From assembly GCA_015680685.1 (NCBI GenBank), contig MNCI01030085.1, forward strand, positions 140,397 through 204,396: a stretch of DNA of 64,000 nt, written 5' to 3'. Position 1 is the first letter of the stretch. Every line of letters starts with the position of its first letter. Shown here piece after piece: positions 1 to 12,688 of the stretch. The notes beneath the pieces are model-generated. The model did not search any database, was not told where the DNA came from, and saw only the letters and a list, made by a program, of their open reading frames with translations. Origin of the DNA: Gnetum montanum (Eukaryota > Streptophyta > Gnetopsida > Gnetales > Gnetaceae). The translations under genes were made by a program, and so were the position numbers.

Positions 1-106
1 ATTAGATATCTGATAATGTAGCACGTGCTATGATATCAGGGTTAAGATATCAAATACCTGATATCAAATACCAAATATCTTAGACTAAAAAAAACATGAT
101 TTATCA
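1..106 (-). repeat. 3' LTR end of Athila-like element P
   Basis: This is the U3 end of a group 1 LTR; the rest lies left of the window. It is rich in GATATC and ATATC palindromes and ends ...GATTTATCA, as do the LTRs at 12689-13576 and 9869-10262 (read in their own orientation). The next bases, TACCCCT, are the complement of a polypurine tract, so this is a 3' LTR of a minus-strand element. CpGs have largely decayed to TpG or CpA compared with the LTR at 57792-58518. Confidence 0.75.
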
Positions 107-2488
107 TACCCCTACAACTAAATGAAAACTCTTCCTTGAGTGAATAGAATTAGGAATAAGTTCTTTACAAAATATTAGGAAGGTATGGGATTATTGACTG
201 ACTCTAACTACTAATTGACTTTGAGTGCCACATTACAAAATTTTACTCAAGTGGATGTAGACAAAATGAAAAAGTGACAAAAATACTAGACAAACATTAA
301 AGATTACAAATTTTCAAAGGTCTTCAAAAAGCCATTGAAGATATTCTTCTTCTTATTGCTAGTAGTGGTAGACTTCTAATCTTAATTATTATGTTGATGG
401 TTCTCTAGTTATGTAGAATGTTCTTAAAGGATGGACTAAAATTTCCTCTCACCATCCCATGGATTGAGTAATCATGTGAAGTTTGAGTCATTATCTTGTA
501 TGTGCTGCTATTTATCCATGGGCATATCTTCTATTGTTTCTCTCTTGGCTTTGTTCTCGCACCTGGCAAAAGACCTTCTTCCTTAGATGTTTCTTTTAGC
601 ATCACCTATAATCACCAAAGGATAAACATTATTTTTGGTAAATTTTCCTTAATAATTAACCATTTTCATGTCCCTTAGTTTTCATTTAAGCATAAGGTGA
701 TGACAACATACTATGCCCAAGGCTATGTGGTAACTAAAATCATCAAGTTGTTCACCTTATTTTGATCAATTACTATTATTCACCATGATGTTTGAAAATA
801 GGATAGAAAAAATATTAAACATTTCAAAATAAGCATCCATAGCCACCATGAATAATAAGTGCAACTCCAGAAGTGCACAAGTTTTCAAACAATGAAAACC
901 AAAGGTCTAACTTAGAAGATGATTGAGAAATATTAATGGATGTGGAAATAGAAAAGTAGGAAAAATTAATAAAATGGATGAGAAGTAGTCCCAAAATCAT
1001 GAAAAAAATTAGAGAAATTGTCACTGATGTTCAAGAAGATGTAAAGGTTAGTTCAAAGTCATGATCAATAAAAGTTATGCAAGTGGGTCTTCCCTAAAGC
1101 AGGCTCTTTCCATAATTCCCTTGCATAACCACTTCTAGAGATGTTTGTGGGCATGTTAAAAATTAAATGTAGATCATGTCTTTATTTCAAATAACACACA
1201 ACTGTTGTGGTTAGGACATTGCACTATACTACACAAAACCAAAAGGCTCATAATCATATGTAGTAGTGAGGTGAATGAATGGGATGAGAAGGGATTGTAG
1301 AGATCAGAGTGTAAGGTGCTTTATCATGTCTGCAATAGGTTCTTATGTCAAATGTGATTAAAATGATCCACATACCTATCCGTCCAAGTTTTAGACCAAG
1401 GTCATATCACTAATAGTGACCTTACATTGATGTGTTCTCTTCAACCTACCACCATGAGTCCACAACTACCTCAAAGAATAATCATCACTCAAAAAAAAAT
1501 AAGAAAAAAGAAGAAGGAAGGAAGGGACTTAGTTAGAGGGAAGCCTTCAAGCCTAGGTAACATGTCTTTCTAGCCTCATAACCAATGCTTGTAGCCCATT
1601 ATTATGTCTAAGGGATGTGCTTTGAATTTCCATTATTGTTTTTTTTATTTTTTTGGATTTTTGGATGGAAATCACACCATGCAAAGACAGCTTCCTTTTT
1701 ATTGATTGATGGAGGAGTGATGATATGTTTCATGAGGAGTCATAAACCACATGAAGGAAGTCAAGAAGGTAATCCAACAAGTCCTCTTGAGGACACACCC
1801 TTTGCCATTCCCACTTAGTCGTTCCCTCTTTCTTCAAGGTATAGATTTTATTTTCATGAAAGAAGAAACAAATTACTTTCATGACAAAAGAAATTTTTAT
1901 TTAGAGAACTGTAGGGATGGATGAGGTGGTCTCACTCCTCTACAAAATTACTTGCCTAATTATCTTGATAGCATAGTACAAAAACCCAACACATAGTGTT
2001 GAATTTTGCAACATAACTTAGCAATATTATTAACAAAAACATGAAAGACATTCATAAAACATAAAGAAAATGACTCAAGAAAAGAGAAAAATATAAAGAA
2101 AAGAAAATATTAAGAAATGAAAAACATATGAAGAATTAGAAAATTTTGGAAAAAATAGGAAAATGATAAAAAGCTTTAAAACAAAAAAGATGAAAAATAC
2201 TTATTAGTTTTTAACCATGATGGAGCATCTCCCCCACGACTAATCTTATGATTACACATTCAAGATATGAACTGCACAATCCCCCAGTTACACATGATTG
2301 GTTTCCCATCTAACATTGTTATTGATTTAATTAATTGCATGGTAGCACATCTAACATTGGTAATAGTCTTCTTTGGATCATTTGAAGACATATCTTCATC
2401 TATACTTGGAAGGTATTTCCATTTTTGAGGGTCAATATGTGTTTTCTTCTTCTTCTTAATTTTTTGTTTTAATTCTCAGATCTCCCCC
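107..2488 (-). mobile_element. 3' internal part of Athila-like element P (truncated, non-coding)
   Basis: This stretch holds no gene that I can support. It begins with the polypurine tract complement TACCCCT (107-113) and the block ACTAAATGAAAACTCTTCC that follows the LTR in E and G. Further in it shares blocks with the region after integrase in E and after protease in G: the GTGGGTCTTCCCTAAAGCAG block near 1085, ATGCTTGTAGCC near 1586, an A-rich tract at about 2040-2200, and ATCTCCCCCACGACTAA near 2227. Similarity stops at about 2488, where LTR sequence in the opposite orientation begins. The pol genes of this copy are therefore missing from the window. The short ORFs here look accidental. 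Confidence 0.65.
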
Positions 2489-2538
2489 TACACTTGTGAT
2501 TCGTATGGTTGGGCATAAGGGGTACTTGCCACTCATCA
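2489..2538 (+). repeat. U5 end of 5' LTR of element Q
   Basis: The last 50 bases of a group 1 LTR in sense orientation, ending GCCACTCATCA. The reverse complement matches the starts of the antisense LTRs at 10264 and 12689 (TGATGAGTGG, then the ACACC(C/T)AACCATATGAATC block). It abuts element P at about 2488 without its U3 or R. Confidence 0.7.
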
Positions 2539-2539
2539 T

Positions 2540-2557
2540 TGGTGCTGTTGTTGAGGA
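2540..2557 (+). other. Primer-binding site of element Q (tRNA-Asp type)
   Basis: TGGTGCTGTTGTTGAGGA lies one base after the LTR end. It matches 14 of 18 positions of the plant tRNA-Asp PBS as I remember it (TGGCGCCGTTGCCGGGGA). The differences are mostly C to T or G to A, as expected from methylation decay. Equivalent sites are at 12670-12687 and 50969-50986 on the minus strand. Confidence 0.6.
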
Positions 2558-3398
2558 TGGTGTTAGCTATCTAGATTAGTTATATTATATATGAATGTTG
2601 TAAACATATTAATGATCTATCTTGTAGAAAACATTAATATTTTAAGCCACACATATTATCAAACAAAACTATGCCTTCTTCACATAGGACCGAGTATGAT
2701 GAGAACACTCATAGGAAAAATGATAGGTACTATACTGAAGAGAATTGAAGTGAACAACCTCAAGTAGGGGTTTTATATGCTCATTTTAACCCATACTATA
2801 CACAAGGACTACATTCAATTGGTATAGAGAATCCTAGAGGAGATTGAGAAAGTCCTAGAACAAGGTAGGCCTCAAGGCCTAGGACCTTCTTTAAACCTAG
2901 AAAAGATAGATCAAGGGACCATGGGGGACAATATAGGACCCATGGTCATTCTCTCAATTCCTCATCTTCCTCTTCCTCTTCAACATCTAGTTTTGATGAA
3001 AATGAATGTAGATATAGAGATAGAGCTCCACTATGGGGTCAAGATAAAGATAGAAATTGAACCCAAGGGTAAAATCAAAGACATCAAAATGAGCATAGAT
3101 AAGATCATCATTATTAAATGAATAGAAATATAGATTATCACCATGCCATGTTTGATGTAGATGAATGCTTATTGGCTACTAGGAGAATGAGGCAGATAAT
3201 AGAGGTAGTTAGAATATGCCACAAGCATGAAAGGGAAAGTTGCATCAAATGGCTTGATATGGAAAACATTCCTAAATTTAGGGGAGGCTATAATTCTGAT
3301 CCACAACATTATTTACAAGCCTTCCATGATGCCTGTGCCTTGCAGAACATCAAGAGTGAGTGGAAAAAGCTTAAGCTCTTCCCTAGGACACTAGTAGA

Positions 3399-4830
3399 TG
3401 TAATGACGGAAAATGTCGGCAGCTGGAAAATACCAAACAAAATCCCATGTACACAGTTTTAACCACGGATCCGCGCGAGGGCTATGCTNNNNNNNNNNNN
3501 NNNNNNNNNNNNNNNNNNNNNNNNNNNNNNNNNNNNNNNNNNNNNNNNNNNNNNNNNNNNNNNNNNNNNNNNNNNNNNNNNNNNNNNNNNNNNNNNNNNN
3601 NNNNNNNNNNNNNNNNNNNNNNNNNNNNNNNNNNNNNNNNNNNNNNNNNNNNNNNNNNNNNNNNNNNNNNNNNNNNNNNNNNNNNNNNNNNNNNNNNNNN
3701 NNNNNNNNNNNNNNNNNNNNNNNNNNNNNNNNNNNNNNNNNNNNNNNNNNNNNNNNNNNNNNNNNNNNNNNNNNNNNNNNNNNNNNNNNNNNNNNNNNNN
3801 NNNNNNNNNNNNNNNNNNNNNNNNNNNNNNNNNNNNNNNNNNNNNNNNNNNNNNNNNNNNNNNNNNNNNNNNNNNNNNNNNNNNNNNNNNNNNNNNNNNN
3901 NNNNNNNNNNNNNNNNNNNNNNNNNNNNNNNNNNNNNNNNNNNNNNNNNNNNNNNNNNNNNNNNNNNNNNNNNNNNNNNNNNNNNNNNNNNNNNNNNNNN
4001 NNNNNNNNNNNNNNNNNNNNNNNNNNNNNNNNNNNNNNNNNNNNNNNNNNNNNNNNNNNNNNNNNNNNNNNNNNNNNNNNNNNNNNNNNNNNNNNNNNNN
4101 NNNNNNNNNNNNNNNNNNNNNNNNNNNNNNNNNNNNNNNNNNNNNNNNNNNNNNNNNNNNNNNNNNNNNNNNNNNNNNNNNNNNNNNNNNNNNNNNNNNN
4201 NNNNNNNNNNNNNNNNNNNNNNNNNNNNNNNNNNNNNNNNNNNNCGTCGCGTACAAGAGCGTAATAAAGCATGAAGACAATAGATTCAAGCTGCTTTACG
4301 CTCGTTTACGTTGCCGTGTGTAGTGAAGCGTAAGCAATGATTATTTTGATGATGACTTACGCTGACACACGCTGCGTTGCGTGAAGGGCGTAAGGCAACC
4401 AATATGTAAAAAAAAAAAAAAAGCACCGATCTACTGTGTGTCGTTGATCTCTCTTTGACTTTTTCGACGCTCATTACGTTGCCGTGCGTACTGAGCATAA
4501 ACTCGGCCTTGGGCAAAAGACTTAGCCAAAATACACGAGAAGTCACGTATTACGCTGTTTAGGCCTTAGTCTTTGCCAAATCTGCTAAAGTAAACTGCCT
4601 TCTAATGTCAGACTACGTTTCGCTGAGCGTCATTACGCTACACTGCATGCTATAACGTAAATATGGAAACATAGTGAGATAAGAAATCTACGAAGGGAAA
4701 CCAAAGTCTTGATGCCGCGTGCCTCCTTGCATTGCCTTGTCTTGTTCTTCTTTCTAGAATTCTGTCATGTACTTTTGCCTGGATCACGAATCTTTGCCTG
4801 AGGCCGACTCGCAATTCCCACGGTGTTTCA
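3399..4830 (-). mobile_element. Solo LTR of the Tat-like A family inserted in gag
   Basis: The insertion starts TGTAATGACGG and ends GGTGTTTCA. It is flanked by an exact 5-bp duplication GTAGA (3394-3398 and 4831-4835), and the gag reading frame resumes after it. Its start matches the LTR of element A at 30436 (TGTAATGACTAAAAATGTTGG) and its end matches 15604-15613 and 31964-31973. The length of about 1.43 kb, including a gap, is close to the LTRs of A (about 1.54 kb). It is far richer in CpG than anything else here, so it is probably the youngest insertion. The gap at 3489-4244 could hide a longer element. Orientation is minus, as for A. Confidence 0.75.
3489..4244. other. Assembly gap (run of N)
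   Basis: 756 unknown bases inside the solo LTR. The true length may differ. Open frames through this run are artefacts. Confidence 0.99.
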
Positions 4831-6100
4831 GTAGACAAAGTTGAATGTTGGTATAGATTGTTGGAACAAGATTCAATCCACTGGTGGTCCACAATGGTAG
4901 AGCTCTTCAATGAAAAATACTAGACCTATGTGAGAGTGTCCAACCTAAGAAAATAGATCTAAGGATGGAAGCAAGAAAAACATGAATCCTTGGATAGATA
5001 CTATTCGCTATTACATAGATGTCTTGGCCATGATTTCTCTCAAAAAGAGTAACTTTTCTACATCATATATGGGATTCATAATCAAAAAAGGGAGACCCTT
5101 GGGATTTATGCCCAAGGTTAGTTATACAAACTAAAATCCCATTAGATACAAAGGTTAATCGAGAAAGTGGCAAAAGAAGAAGGAGAGCTATGTAAACAAG
5201 TGAATGTAGAGGAATATAACTGGGACCCAACTCTTCAAAAGAAGAAGGTCCATAACTATGATGAGGAAAAAGAGATAGCTCTCGATGAGGTGATTGCACA
5301 ACAAACCATGTTAATACAAAAGTCTATCGATGAGTTTGAAGCAAGGATAGATAAGATGTGGGAGTTGATGAATGCCAAAGTTACAACTTACGTGAAAACC
5401 ATAAAGGAGAGAGTAACAAAATAGGAATTAATTCATCAAAACAAGAAGAGGAAAAAGAATTAAGAAATAGATAGGAAAACTTATCAACAAAAAGCAAAAA
5501 TAGTTGTAGGAGAAGAGGCCATAGACTTAACCACAAAAGATGATGATGGATGTGACATCTGCATATCTGACATCCAAAGGGCTATTGCCCAATCACATTA
5601 CATCTACATGAGTATTGGGATTTTTCTTTGAATCCCAAGTTTTTACAAAAGCAAATGCCTAGAAAATTACCTTATTCAGAAGGTAATTATAGATAGTCCT
5701 ACAACTAACCATATTATCCTAGTGGGACTTCTTACTAGCCTCAACACTACTATCAACCATAGTGGAAAAACCCACAGTCGTGGGGGAGGCCATCATCAAA
5801 CCAGCACTATCTTTACTACTAGCTAGACCTATATAGATATTATGTTTAATAACCTGCTTCCCCAAATGGTTCTACTTCCTCTACCTCAAATGACTACTAT
5901 CGCTCTCCTAAATATCATCGACTTGTAACATCCCTTGTGCAATTACCATCTCAAACCTCTTATCCTTCACAACATCCTCAATATTATATACTTTCCTCCA
6001 CCATGTGTCACCACCAATAACACAGGGAAGATTGGGAACACAAAAAAAATGAAAAATGCCACTTGTGCTATGAACATACAGGTAAATTATAATGTTATTA

Positions 6101-9100
6101 GATCTTAACAAAAGTCTTGAAAACATCCTTTCTTTAGGATAGTTTCAACACATGGGCACAAAACTCATAGACCTATTGGCTCATCAAAACCAACCGAAGG
6201 CTAGCCAAGTGCAACATCCTTCCTCACCAAAACAATGTCTTCCAATCCAACATAAGAGCTAGCACCGATGACCACTCCAATGCAAAACATAACAAATGAA
6301 CCTATCACTATGGAGAAATAGGCAATTCCATGCATTACTATTAAAAAAGAAGGGTGCACTTGTGGACCAATCTTCTAGAATGTCAACACAGTAATTACAA
6401 CAGTCCACAACAAATGTGAAGAACCAAGTGTGTGCACAAGAGAGATTAGTGGCCTTTAAACCAAAGGACATCTAGTGGCAAATAAATAAGAACTTTTAGT
6501 TATCTAAAGCATGCATGGATCAATTTGAACCACTTATTAATTTTCATTCTAAGAAAGTGACCCCAACTAAGAACTTACAAATTGAAATAGTAAACCAAAT
6601 TCTTACACCAACACACTTAGATCAAAGTTCAATTACCATCAAGATTACATGGAATGATAACAAAAAAACTAAGTCACTAAGGATGGTAAGCAAGAAACCT
6701 CAAGTGTATGATCCAGGGGAACTAGGGTTCATTTTCCAAACTTTTGTCCATGAGTTCAGTTGTCGGGGAGATACCTATCATGATCAAGAAATTAATAAGC
6801 ATTTTTCAACTTTTTTGTTTTATAATTTCTTTTTTATTTCTAATTTTTTGTTATTCCTTTTACATTTCTTACCAATTTCCACATTTTTTGATATCTTTTT
6901 GTTAGTTTACATTTTTTCCATTTCTTAAACCATTTGCAATTCTTTGATATTTTATGCTTCTTTTTAGTCATTTTCATTCTTTTTAATCTTTTTCATTCTT
7001 AATATATTTTACAATTTTTCATACTTTTTTTTACATGCTACTTGTACATATTTCTATCAATTTTAAATAAAACACATTGAATAAAGCAAGATGTAATTCC
7101 AATAAGGTGAATATTTTCCTATGTTATCAAATCATAAGGAATTTATTATTTGTGTAGTGAGACCAAAACATTCACTCAACCATTCCATTAATAAGAGGTT
7201 CTTACCATGACCATAATGATATTCTTTCCATCATAAAACCAAGAATAAACTTGTGATCATTATGCCTAGACCAAAAAGTGAAGAACTAAGTGGGAATGAA
7301 AAGGGTGTGACATCAAGGGGATTTATGGAATCTCTTGGATTGCTACTGTGAGTTCTATCTTGTTGCTAAGGAAGTATTATATCCTTGTATATCTAACAAA
7401 AAATGGAAGTAAAAGTGTTACTAAGTGATGCCTTACTATGTCACTAGAAAGACATGTTACCCATGCCTAAAGGTAGTCCTCTGGTGAGGTTGACATAGAT
7501 AAAAATAATAGAGCACAAAATAAATTTCCAGAGGTCCCATTGGAAAGACATGTTATCCATGCCTAAAGGTAGTCCTCTGGTGAGGTTGACATAGATAAAA
7601 ATAACAGAGCACAAAATAAATTTCTAGAGGTCCCATTGGAAAGACATGTTATCCATGCCTAAAGGTAGGTATCTTCTTAGAAATCTAAAAAAATAAAAAA
7701 GTGTCATGAATAACATCTTCCCTTGGACAAAACGCCAAGTGATGATACTCATTGCAATAGTGGTAGTCTTATGGTTGTAAATCCAAGAGATGAAACAATG
7801 TAATGTCACTAGAATGTGGTTTGGACTCAGTTTGAATCTTAGAAATAAAGTCTAATGATTACTTTAACCACCAATAAAACACAAGAATTCATTATCCCTA
7901 TGGTAAGATACCTTATGTCCCAAGTTCAACAATCCTTTCTCTGGTCCATCTCATCTCATTGTATATTTAATCATAACTTGTGGTTTTATATCATATAGCA
8001 TTATTTTCCCAATATGGTAATACTAATATATGTGTTTCACTAAACAAGTATGTCTTACATTCAACTCCTTGAGTACCTAAGGACACTTTTAGGCATGGTT
8101 ATACAAGGGCATTAAGGGCTAGAGCCTCCTTTGGGGAGGATCCACTTGTATAACCCTCTTATTTCATACTTTCGAAGCAATTTCACATCATCTTGTGTCT
8201 TTCAAAACATCTAATGAAATTTCCATATCATTTAATAATTTATTAATACATTAGAAATTCATTATCCATTTCTTATTCATACATAAACTTTTGTTGCTTG
8301 AGATTCCTTTTTCATGAACCTGGAATGCTAACTTGTTGAAAACTATGCATCACTCATGGCCCATAACCCTCTAGACAAGCTTTATATCTTTTAGAAATTT
8401 CATTCAATTCATTTTTTTCAAGAAAAATCAATGAAAAATTTGAATTTTTTTAATGATGACGTCATTAACATGATGTCGTAGGCACCTATGATGTTGTATC
8501 TATGATGTATGATACACAATGTCATGCATATAAAAATAGTATATATAAGCATGGCAGTTAGTGAAAATTTTCATTTCTCTCATTTTTAGCAAGAGAATTA
8601 TTTTTAGTTTTTTCCTTAGCCCTCTTGTACACTAGCTTCCAAAGGCCATAACTTCTCCCTTGTAGCTTTGATTTCCAAAATTCTTCAATCCTATTGATCC
8701 CAGAGAGCTCAACTTAGTTGTGGGAAGAGGGGTGGGGGTGTGCATTGCAGGATATAAGAGAATGAAAATTTGAAAATTTGAGCCACAAATTCCTAATGCT
8801 TAGAAGATATTATAAAGGGTAAGGACAAGGAGATAATAAGAACCTTAAAGTTAATTAATCAAAATAAGGCTAGAAAGATTTAGATAATACTCTTAATAGA
8901 TCATATCAACTATTGTAGGCCATAATAAGTAAGGAAAATGATAAAAGGTCATAAGTAACTACAAGATATAACACCTAAGGTGTTTCTTTTTAAAATTTTT
9001 TCAAACTCTACAATTGTAATAAGATAAGAACTTGATCTAACCAAGGGTATGAGCAAGGTAAAGAACTATTAAGAATTGATAGGAGCACCCTAATAATTTC

Positions 9101-9860
9101 AAATCCTTATTGATTGTAGATGGCTCTAAAGAGGATACTAGAAGGAGGATCTTCATAACATGGAAGTAGAAGACCAAGAACACACAGAGAAGAAGGCTCA
9201 ATAATATAGAACATCCAGAGAAGAAGGCTCAATCATACAACATTCATCAAGAAACTCCTACTATAGCACACTTAGCCCAAGGAGAGGAAAAAATTCCACA
9301 AGCACCTAAATAAGGACAATGCCTCACATGATTACTAGATTACCTTCAGGTCATCCAAGAAGATCAATCATGTCCATGATCATTGTGGAACTAAATTTTG
9401 GTTCCTTTATGGAATTTTATTAAGAAGAAATGAAGACATAACTCTAAGTGTCTTCATTATGGTCCACATTAATCAACAGTGGTAAATGAAACTTAGAAGA
9501 AGCCTGCCAGTTCTGGTAGAAAAAATAGGCTAATGTTACAGTGAAAATTAAAGGAGTCTTTGTGCCATACTCAATAGAAAGAACATATGGAAAAAGAGGA
9601 TAGGGAAAAAAGAGGAGAAACTTTCCAAAAGCCTAATGACAAAGGGAAGAAGTTGATGGAAGAGCCACCATTGCCTGAAATATGAACTACATCAAGCCAC
9701 TTCAAATTTTATTTTATTTTATTTTTGTCATGTAACTGTGTCATTTTTGTACACACCATTGTAACACTTAGAGTTAACCAATAATCCCATACCTTTCGAA
9801 TATTTTGTAAGGAACTTGTTCCTTCATTTGTTTACTTAAGGATGAGTTTTCACTCAATAA
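6101..9860 (+). other. 3' non-coding region of element Q
   Basis: No RT, RNase H or integrase motif can be read here. An open frame at 6515-6928 (137 codons) has no recognisable domain and ends in a T-rich tract. That tract (about 6790-7060) is the sense counterpart of the A-rich tracts at 2040-2200, 44700-44830 and 60300-60530. Just before it, VVGE-like residues correspond to the VVGEMATHAN and VMGEMATYAN pieces that follow integrase in E and protease in G. Further blocks shared with P, E and G lie near 7440 and 8090-8160. The rest looks like untranslated retrotransposon sequence. Confidence 0.55.
7447..7668. repeat. 96-bp tandem duplication, 2.3 copies
   Basis: The segment starting GAAAGACATGTTA(C/T)CCATG recurs at 7447, 7543 and 7639, a 96-bp period with almost identical copies. 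The unit includes a block conserved in other group 1 elements, where the reverse complement lies near 1560 and 44165. The near identity suggests a duplication younger than the element. Confidence 0.85.
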
Positions 9861-10262
9861 TGGGGGTACAATGAATCATGTTTTTTAGTAGCTAAGATAT
9901 CTTAGCCCTGATATTAGAGCCCTAGCATTGGATCTCATGCTATGTTATCAAATATCTGATATTTCCAGTATCGTGGCTACCTATAAATACAGCACTTGGA
10001 TGCATGATCCAATCAATAATTCTTTTGTTAATAAAGGAGCCAAACTCTTGAAGTTTTATTTTTTAGTCTTAGAGAATAGTTAATGAGTGCCCATAGTGTG
10101 CATCTGAGTTAGTTGCATGACATCTTATTCAAGGAGTAATGTACCTAGACACATTCCATGAACGACAATAAGATCGAGATTGATTCTTATTCATTGTAGC
10201 ACTTTGACTTAGATTAGATTTACTTTCCATGAAATTTAATTTTCATGTACTTAGTTAATATA
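9861..10262 (+). repeat. Polypurine tract and truncated 3' LTR of element Q
   Basis: The tract TGGGGGTA (9861-9868) is followed by LTR sequence from 9869. The initial TG is now CA. U3 has a degenerate set of GATATC-type motifs, then a TATA box CTATAAATA (9981-9989) and the start of R/U5. Similarity to the complete LTR at 12689-13576 continues to TTAGTTAATAT, then stops at about 10262 where an antisense LTR end begins. Confidence 0.75.
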
Positions 10263-10263
10263 A

Positions 10264-10472
10264 TGATGAGTGGTAGGTACCCCCTACACCTAACCATATG
10301 AATCACAAGTGTTCAAACATGATTCGGTCGAATTCCATGGATGGGAGGTGGCATCTAGATCATTATGCCTTGATGATAGTTCGATATCTTTCCACTTGGA
10401 CTAGTGGTAGCTTTGTCATGTATGGTTTAGTCCAAAGTGATGCATATGATTTTTGATATTTTCACCTTATGT
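10264..10472 (-). repeat. 3' LTR remnant (U5 end) of element R
   Basis: TGATGAGTGG at the left edge and the following 209 bases match 12689-12897 (shared TTGGACTAGTGG, CTTTGTCATGTATGG and TTTAGTCCAAAGTGA). The match ends at CACCTTATG, where inverted gag sequence begins. Confidence 0.75.
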
Positions 10473-12565
10473 GAGTTTCGATGTGCCAGTAGGTCTATGC
10501 ATTTTGTGATCATGTGTTGAAAGTGTCCTAAGGAAAGGACATTTTCAAGGTTGTTGTGGCGATCTACTAGCCTTATCATTTTTGTGTATGTTAATAGAAA
10601 AAGTGACATTTTTTCATTAATGTTGTGGTGCCAAACCTTCCTATGTTCTTGGAGTTGATATGCAATGAAGGAAAGTATGAGAATATTCAGGATATGACGG
10701 AGGGTGAGAGGTGTGAGGTGGTGATCCCATAGAAGATGTTATGGGTTGATGATATTTAGGATAGTGGTAGTAGTAATTTGAGGTAGAGGAAGTAGAACTA
10801 GTTGGGGAAATAGGTTGTTGAGCACAATATCTACATGGGTTTGGCTGGTAGTTAGGGTAGTGCTAATTTGATGATGTCCTTCCCCACAATTGTGGGTTTT
10901 TCCATTATGGTTTATAGTAGTTTTGAGGTTGATAATAAGTGCCACTAGGATAGTATGATTGGTTGTAGGACTATTGGTAATTATCTTATGAAAAATGTAA
11001 TTTCATAGGCATTTGCTTTTGTACAAACTTGGGATTCAAAGAAAAAGCCCAATACTCATGTAGATGTAACATGACTAGGCAATAGCCCTTTGGATGGTCA
11101 TATAGGTAGATGTCACATCCATCATCATCTTCTATGGTTGAGTCTATAGCCTCCTCACTGATAGCCATTTTTCCTTTTTTTTATAAGTGTTCCTACCTAT
11201 TTATTGGTTCCTTTTCCTCTTTTTATTTTGATCACTTGATTCTTGTTGTGTTATCCTCTCCTCTACGGTTTTTATGTAAGTTGTAACTTTATCATTCATC
11301 AACTCAAACATCTTCTCTAGGATTGCTTCAAGCTCATCGATAGACTTTTGTATTGGCAAGGTTTGTTATGAAATCAAGTCATCAAGATTTTCCTCATTTT
11401 CCTCATCATATATGTAGATCCTCTTCTTTTGAAGAGTTGGATGTTAGTTATATTCCTCTACATTTTCTCATTTACATAGCTCTCCTTCTTTTTCCATCCA
11501 CTTAATTAGCCTTTTTATTTGATGGGCTTTTAATTTGTATAACCGACCTTGGGCATAAATACCAAAGGTCTCCCTCATTTGATTATGAAGCCCATCTATG
11601 ATGTGGAAAAGTTTCTCCTTTTGAGAGAAATCATGGTTGGGACATCTAGGTAATAGCGAATAGTATCTATCTAAGGCCATATCCAAGGATTCATGTTTTT
11701 CTTTCTTCTATCCTTGGATTTGTTTTCTTAGGTTGGAAACTCTCCCATAGGTTTGGTATTTTTCATTGAAGAGCTCTAGCATTGTGGACCATTGGTGTAT
11801 TGAATTTGGTGCCAAAAATGTATACCAACTTTTAGCTTCATCTACTAGTATCTTAAGGAAGAGCTTAAGCTTTTGCCATTTACTCTTGATTTTTGCGTGT
11901 AGGCATCATGGAAGGCTTGTAAATGATGTTGTGGATCAGAATTATAGCCTCCCCTAAATTTAGAAATGTTGTCCATATCAAGCCATTTGATGTGGCTATC
12001 CCTTTGATGCCTATGGGGGTATTCTAACTGCCTCTATTATCTAAGTCATACTCCTAGTAGCCAACAAGGGTTCATCTACATCAGACACATCATGGAGATA
12101 ATCTATATTTGTATTTGTCTAATTGTGATGATCTTGTCTATTCTCATTTTTTATGTCTTTGAATTTGCCCTTAGGTTTGATTTCTATCTTTATCTTGATC
12201 CCATAGTGGAGCTCTATCTTTATACTTACATCCATCTTCATTAGAACTAGATGTTGAAGAGGAAGATGAAGATGAGGAACTAGGAGAATCACCATGGGTC
12301 CTATATCATTCCCCATGGATCCTTGATCTATCTTTATAGGTTTAGAGGAGGTCCTAGGCCTTGAGTTCCTCCTTGTTCTAGAACTTTTTTCATCTCCTCT
12401 AGGATTGTCTATACCAGTTGAACATAGTCCTTACATGTAGTATGGGTTGAAATGAGCATATGAAACCCCTGCTTGAGATTGTTCACCCTAGTTCTCTTTA
12501 GTATAGAACCTATCATTTCTTCTATGAGTGTTCTCATCATACTTGGTCCTATGTGAAGAAGACAT
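10473..12565 (-). pseudogene. gag: gag pseudogene of element R
   Basis: The start codon at 12565 opens MSSSHRTKYDENTHR, parallel to the Q gag. Readable pieces include NLRKQIQG, LDMALDRYYSLLPRCPNHDF and HIIDGLHNQMRETFGIYAQG at about 11720-11470. A C-terminal segment containing DDGCDIYLYDHPKGYCLVML lies at about 11120-11060. The order matches Q and G, but frames shift and stops interrupt throughout. The left end is cut at about 10473 by the deletion that fuses it to an LTR end. It is an inverted, diverged copy of 2671-6100, facing it across about 4.4 kb. Confidence 0.7.
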
Positions 12566-12669
12566 GATTTTAATGTGTGACTTAAAATATTAAAATTTTC
12601 TAAAAGGTAAATCATTAATATTTTTACAGTGATAATGTATAATATAACTAATCTAGATAACTAGCACCA

Positions 12670-12687
12670 TCACTAGCAATGGTGCCA
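12670..12687 (-). other. Primer-binding site of element R
   Basis: On the minus strand TGGCACCATTGCTAGTGA begins one base after the LTR end. It matches 13 of 18 positions of the remembered tRNA-Asp PBS TGGCGCCGTTGCCGGGGA. Confidence 0.6.
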
Positions 12688-12688
12688 G

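Larger units (their letters stand above)
2671..6100 (+). pseudogene. gag: gag pseudogene of element Q, split by a solo LTR
   Basis: The start at 2671 gives MPSSHRTEYDENTHR, matching the gag starts at 12565, 50835 and 63870 (MSSSHR/K...). The retrotrans_gag-type domain follows: residues such as MENIPKFRGGYNSDPQHYLQ and LKLFPRTLVD lie before the insertion at 3399. CWYRLLEQDSIHWW and RETLGIYAQG follow after 4831. A charged coiled-coil stretch (EEKEIALDEVIAQQ..., about 5260-5424) comes next, and the end of gag has lost its frame. Gag would form the capsid around the element RNA. Many stops (for example near 3060-3118, 4921 and 5424) make it non-functional. The same gag, more degraded, lies inverted at 12565-10473. 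Confidence 0.75.
2489..10263 (+). mobile_element. Athila-like element Q, plus strand, RT-IN deleted
   Basis: Order on the plus strand: a remnant of the 5' LTR (2489-2538), PBS (2540-2557), gag (2671 to about 6100), an uncertain segment to 6790, a long T-rich non-coding 3' region, polypurine tract TGGGGGTA (9861-9868) and the first part of the 3' LTR (9869-10262). No RT, RNase H or integrase motifs are visible. The gag is split by a solo LTR at 3399-4830. Both LTRs are truncated: the 5' one keeps only its last 50 bases, and the 3' one is cut where antisense LTR sequence starts at 10264. No target-site duplication can be tested. Confidence 0.65.

Noticed and set aside
3391-4323. Several open frames of 275-293 codons
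   Set aside because: They run through the 756-base N gap and are artefacts of unknown bases.
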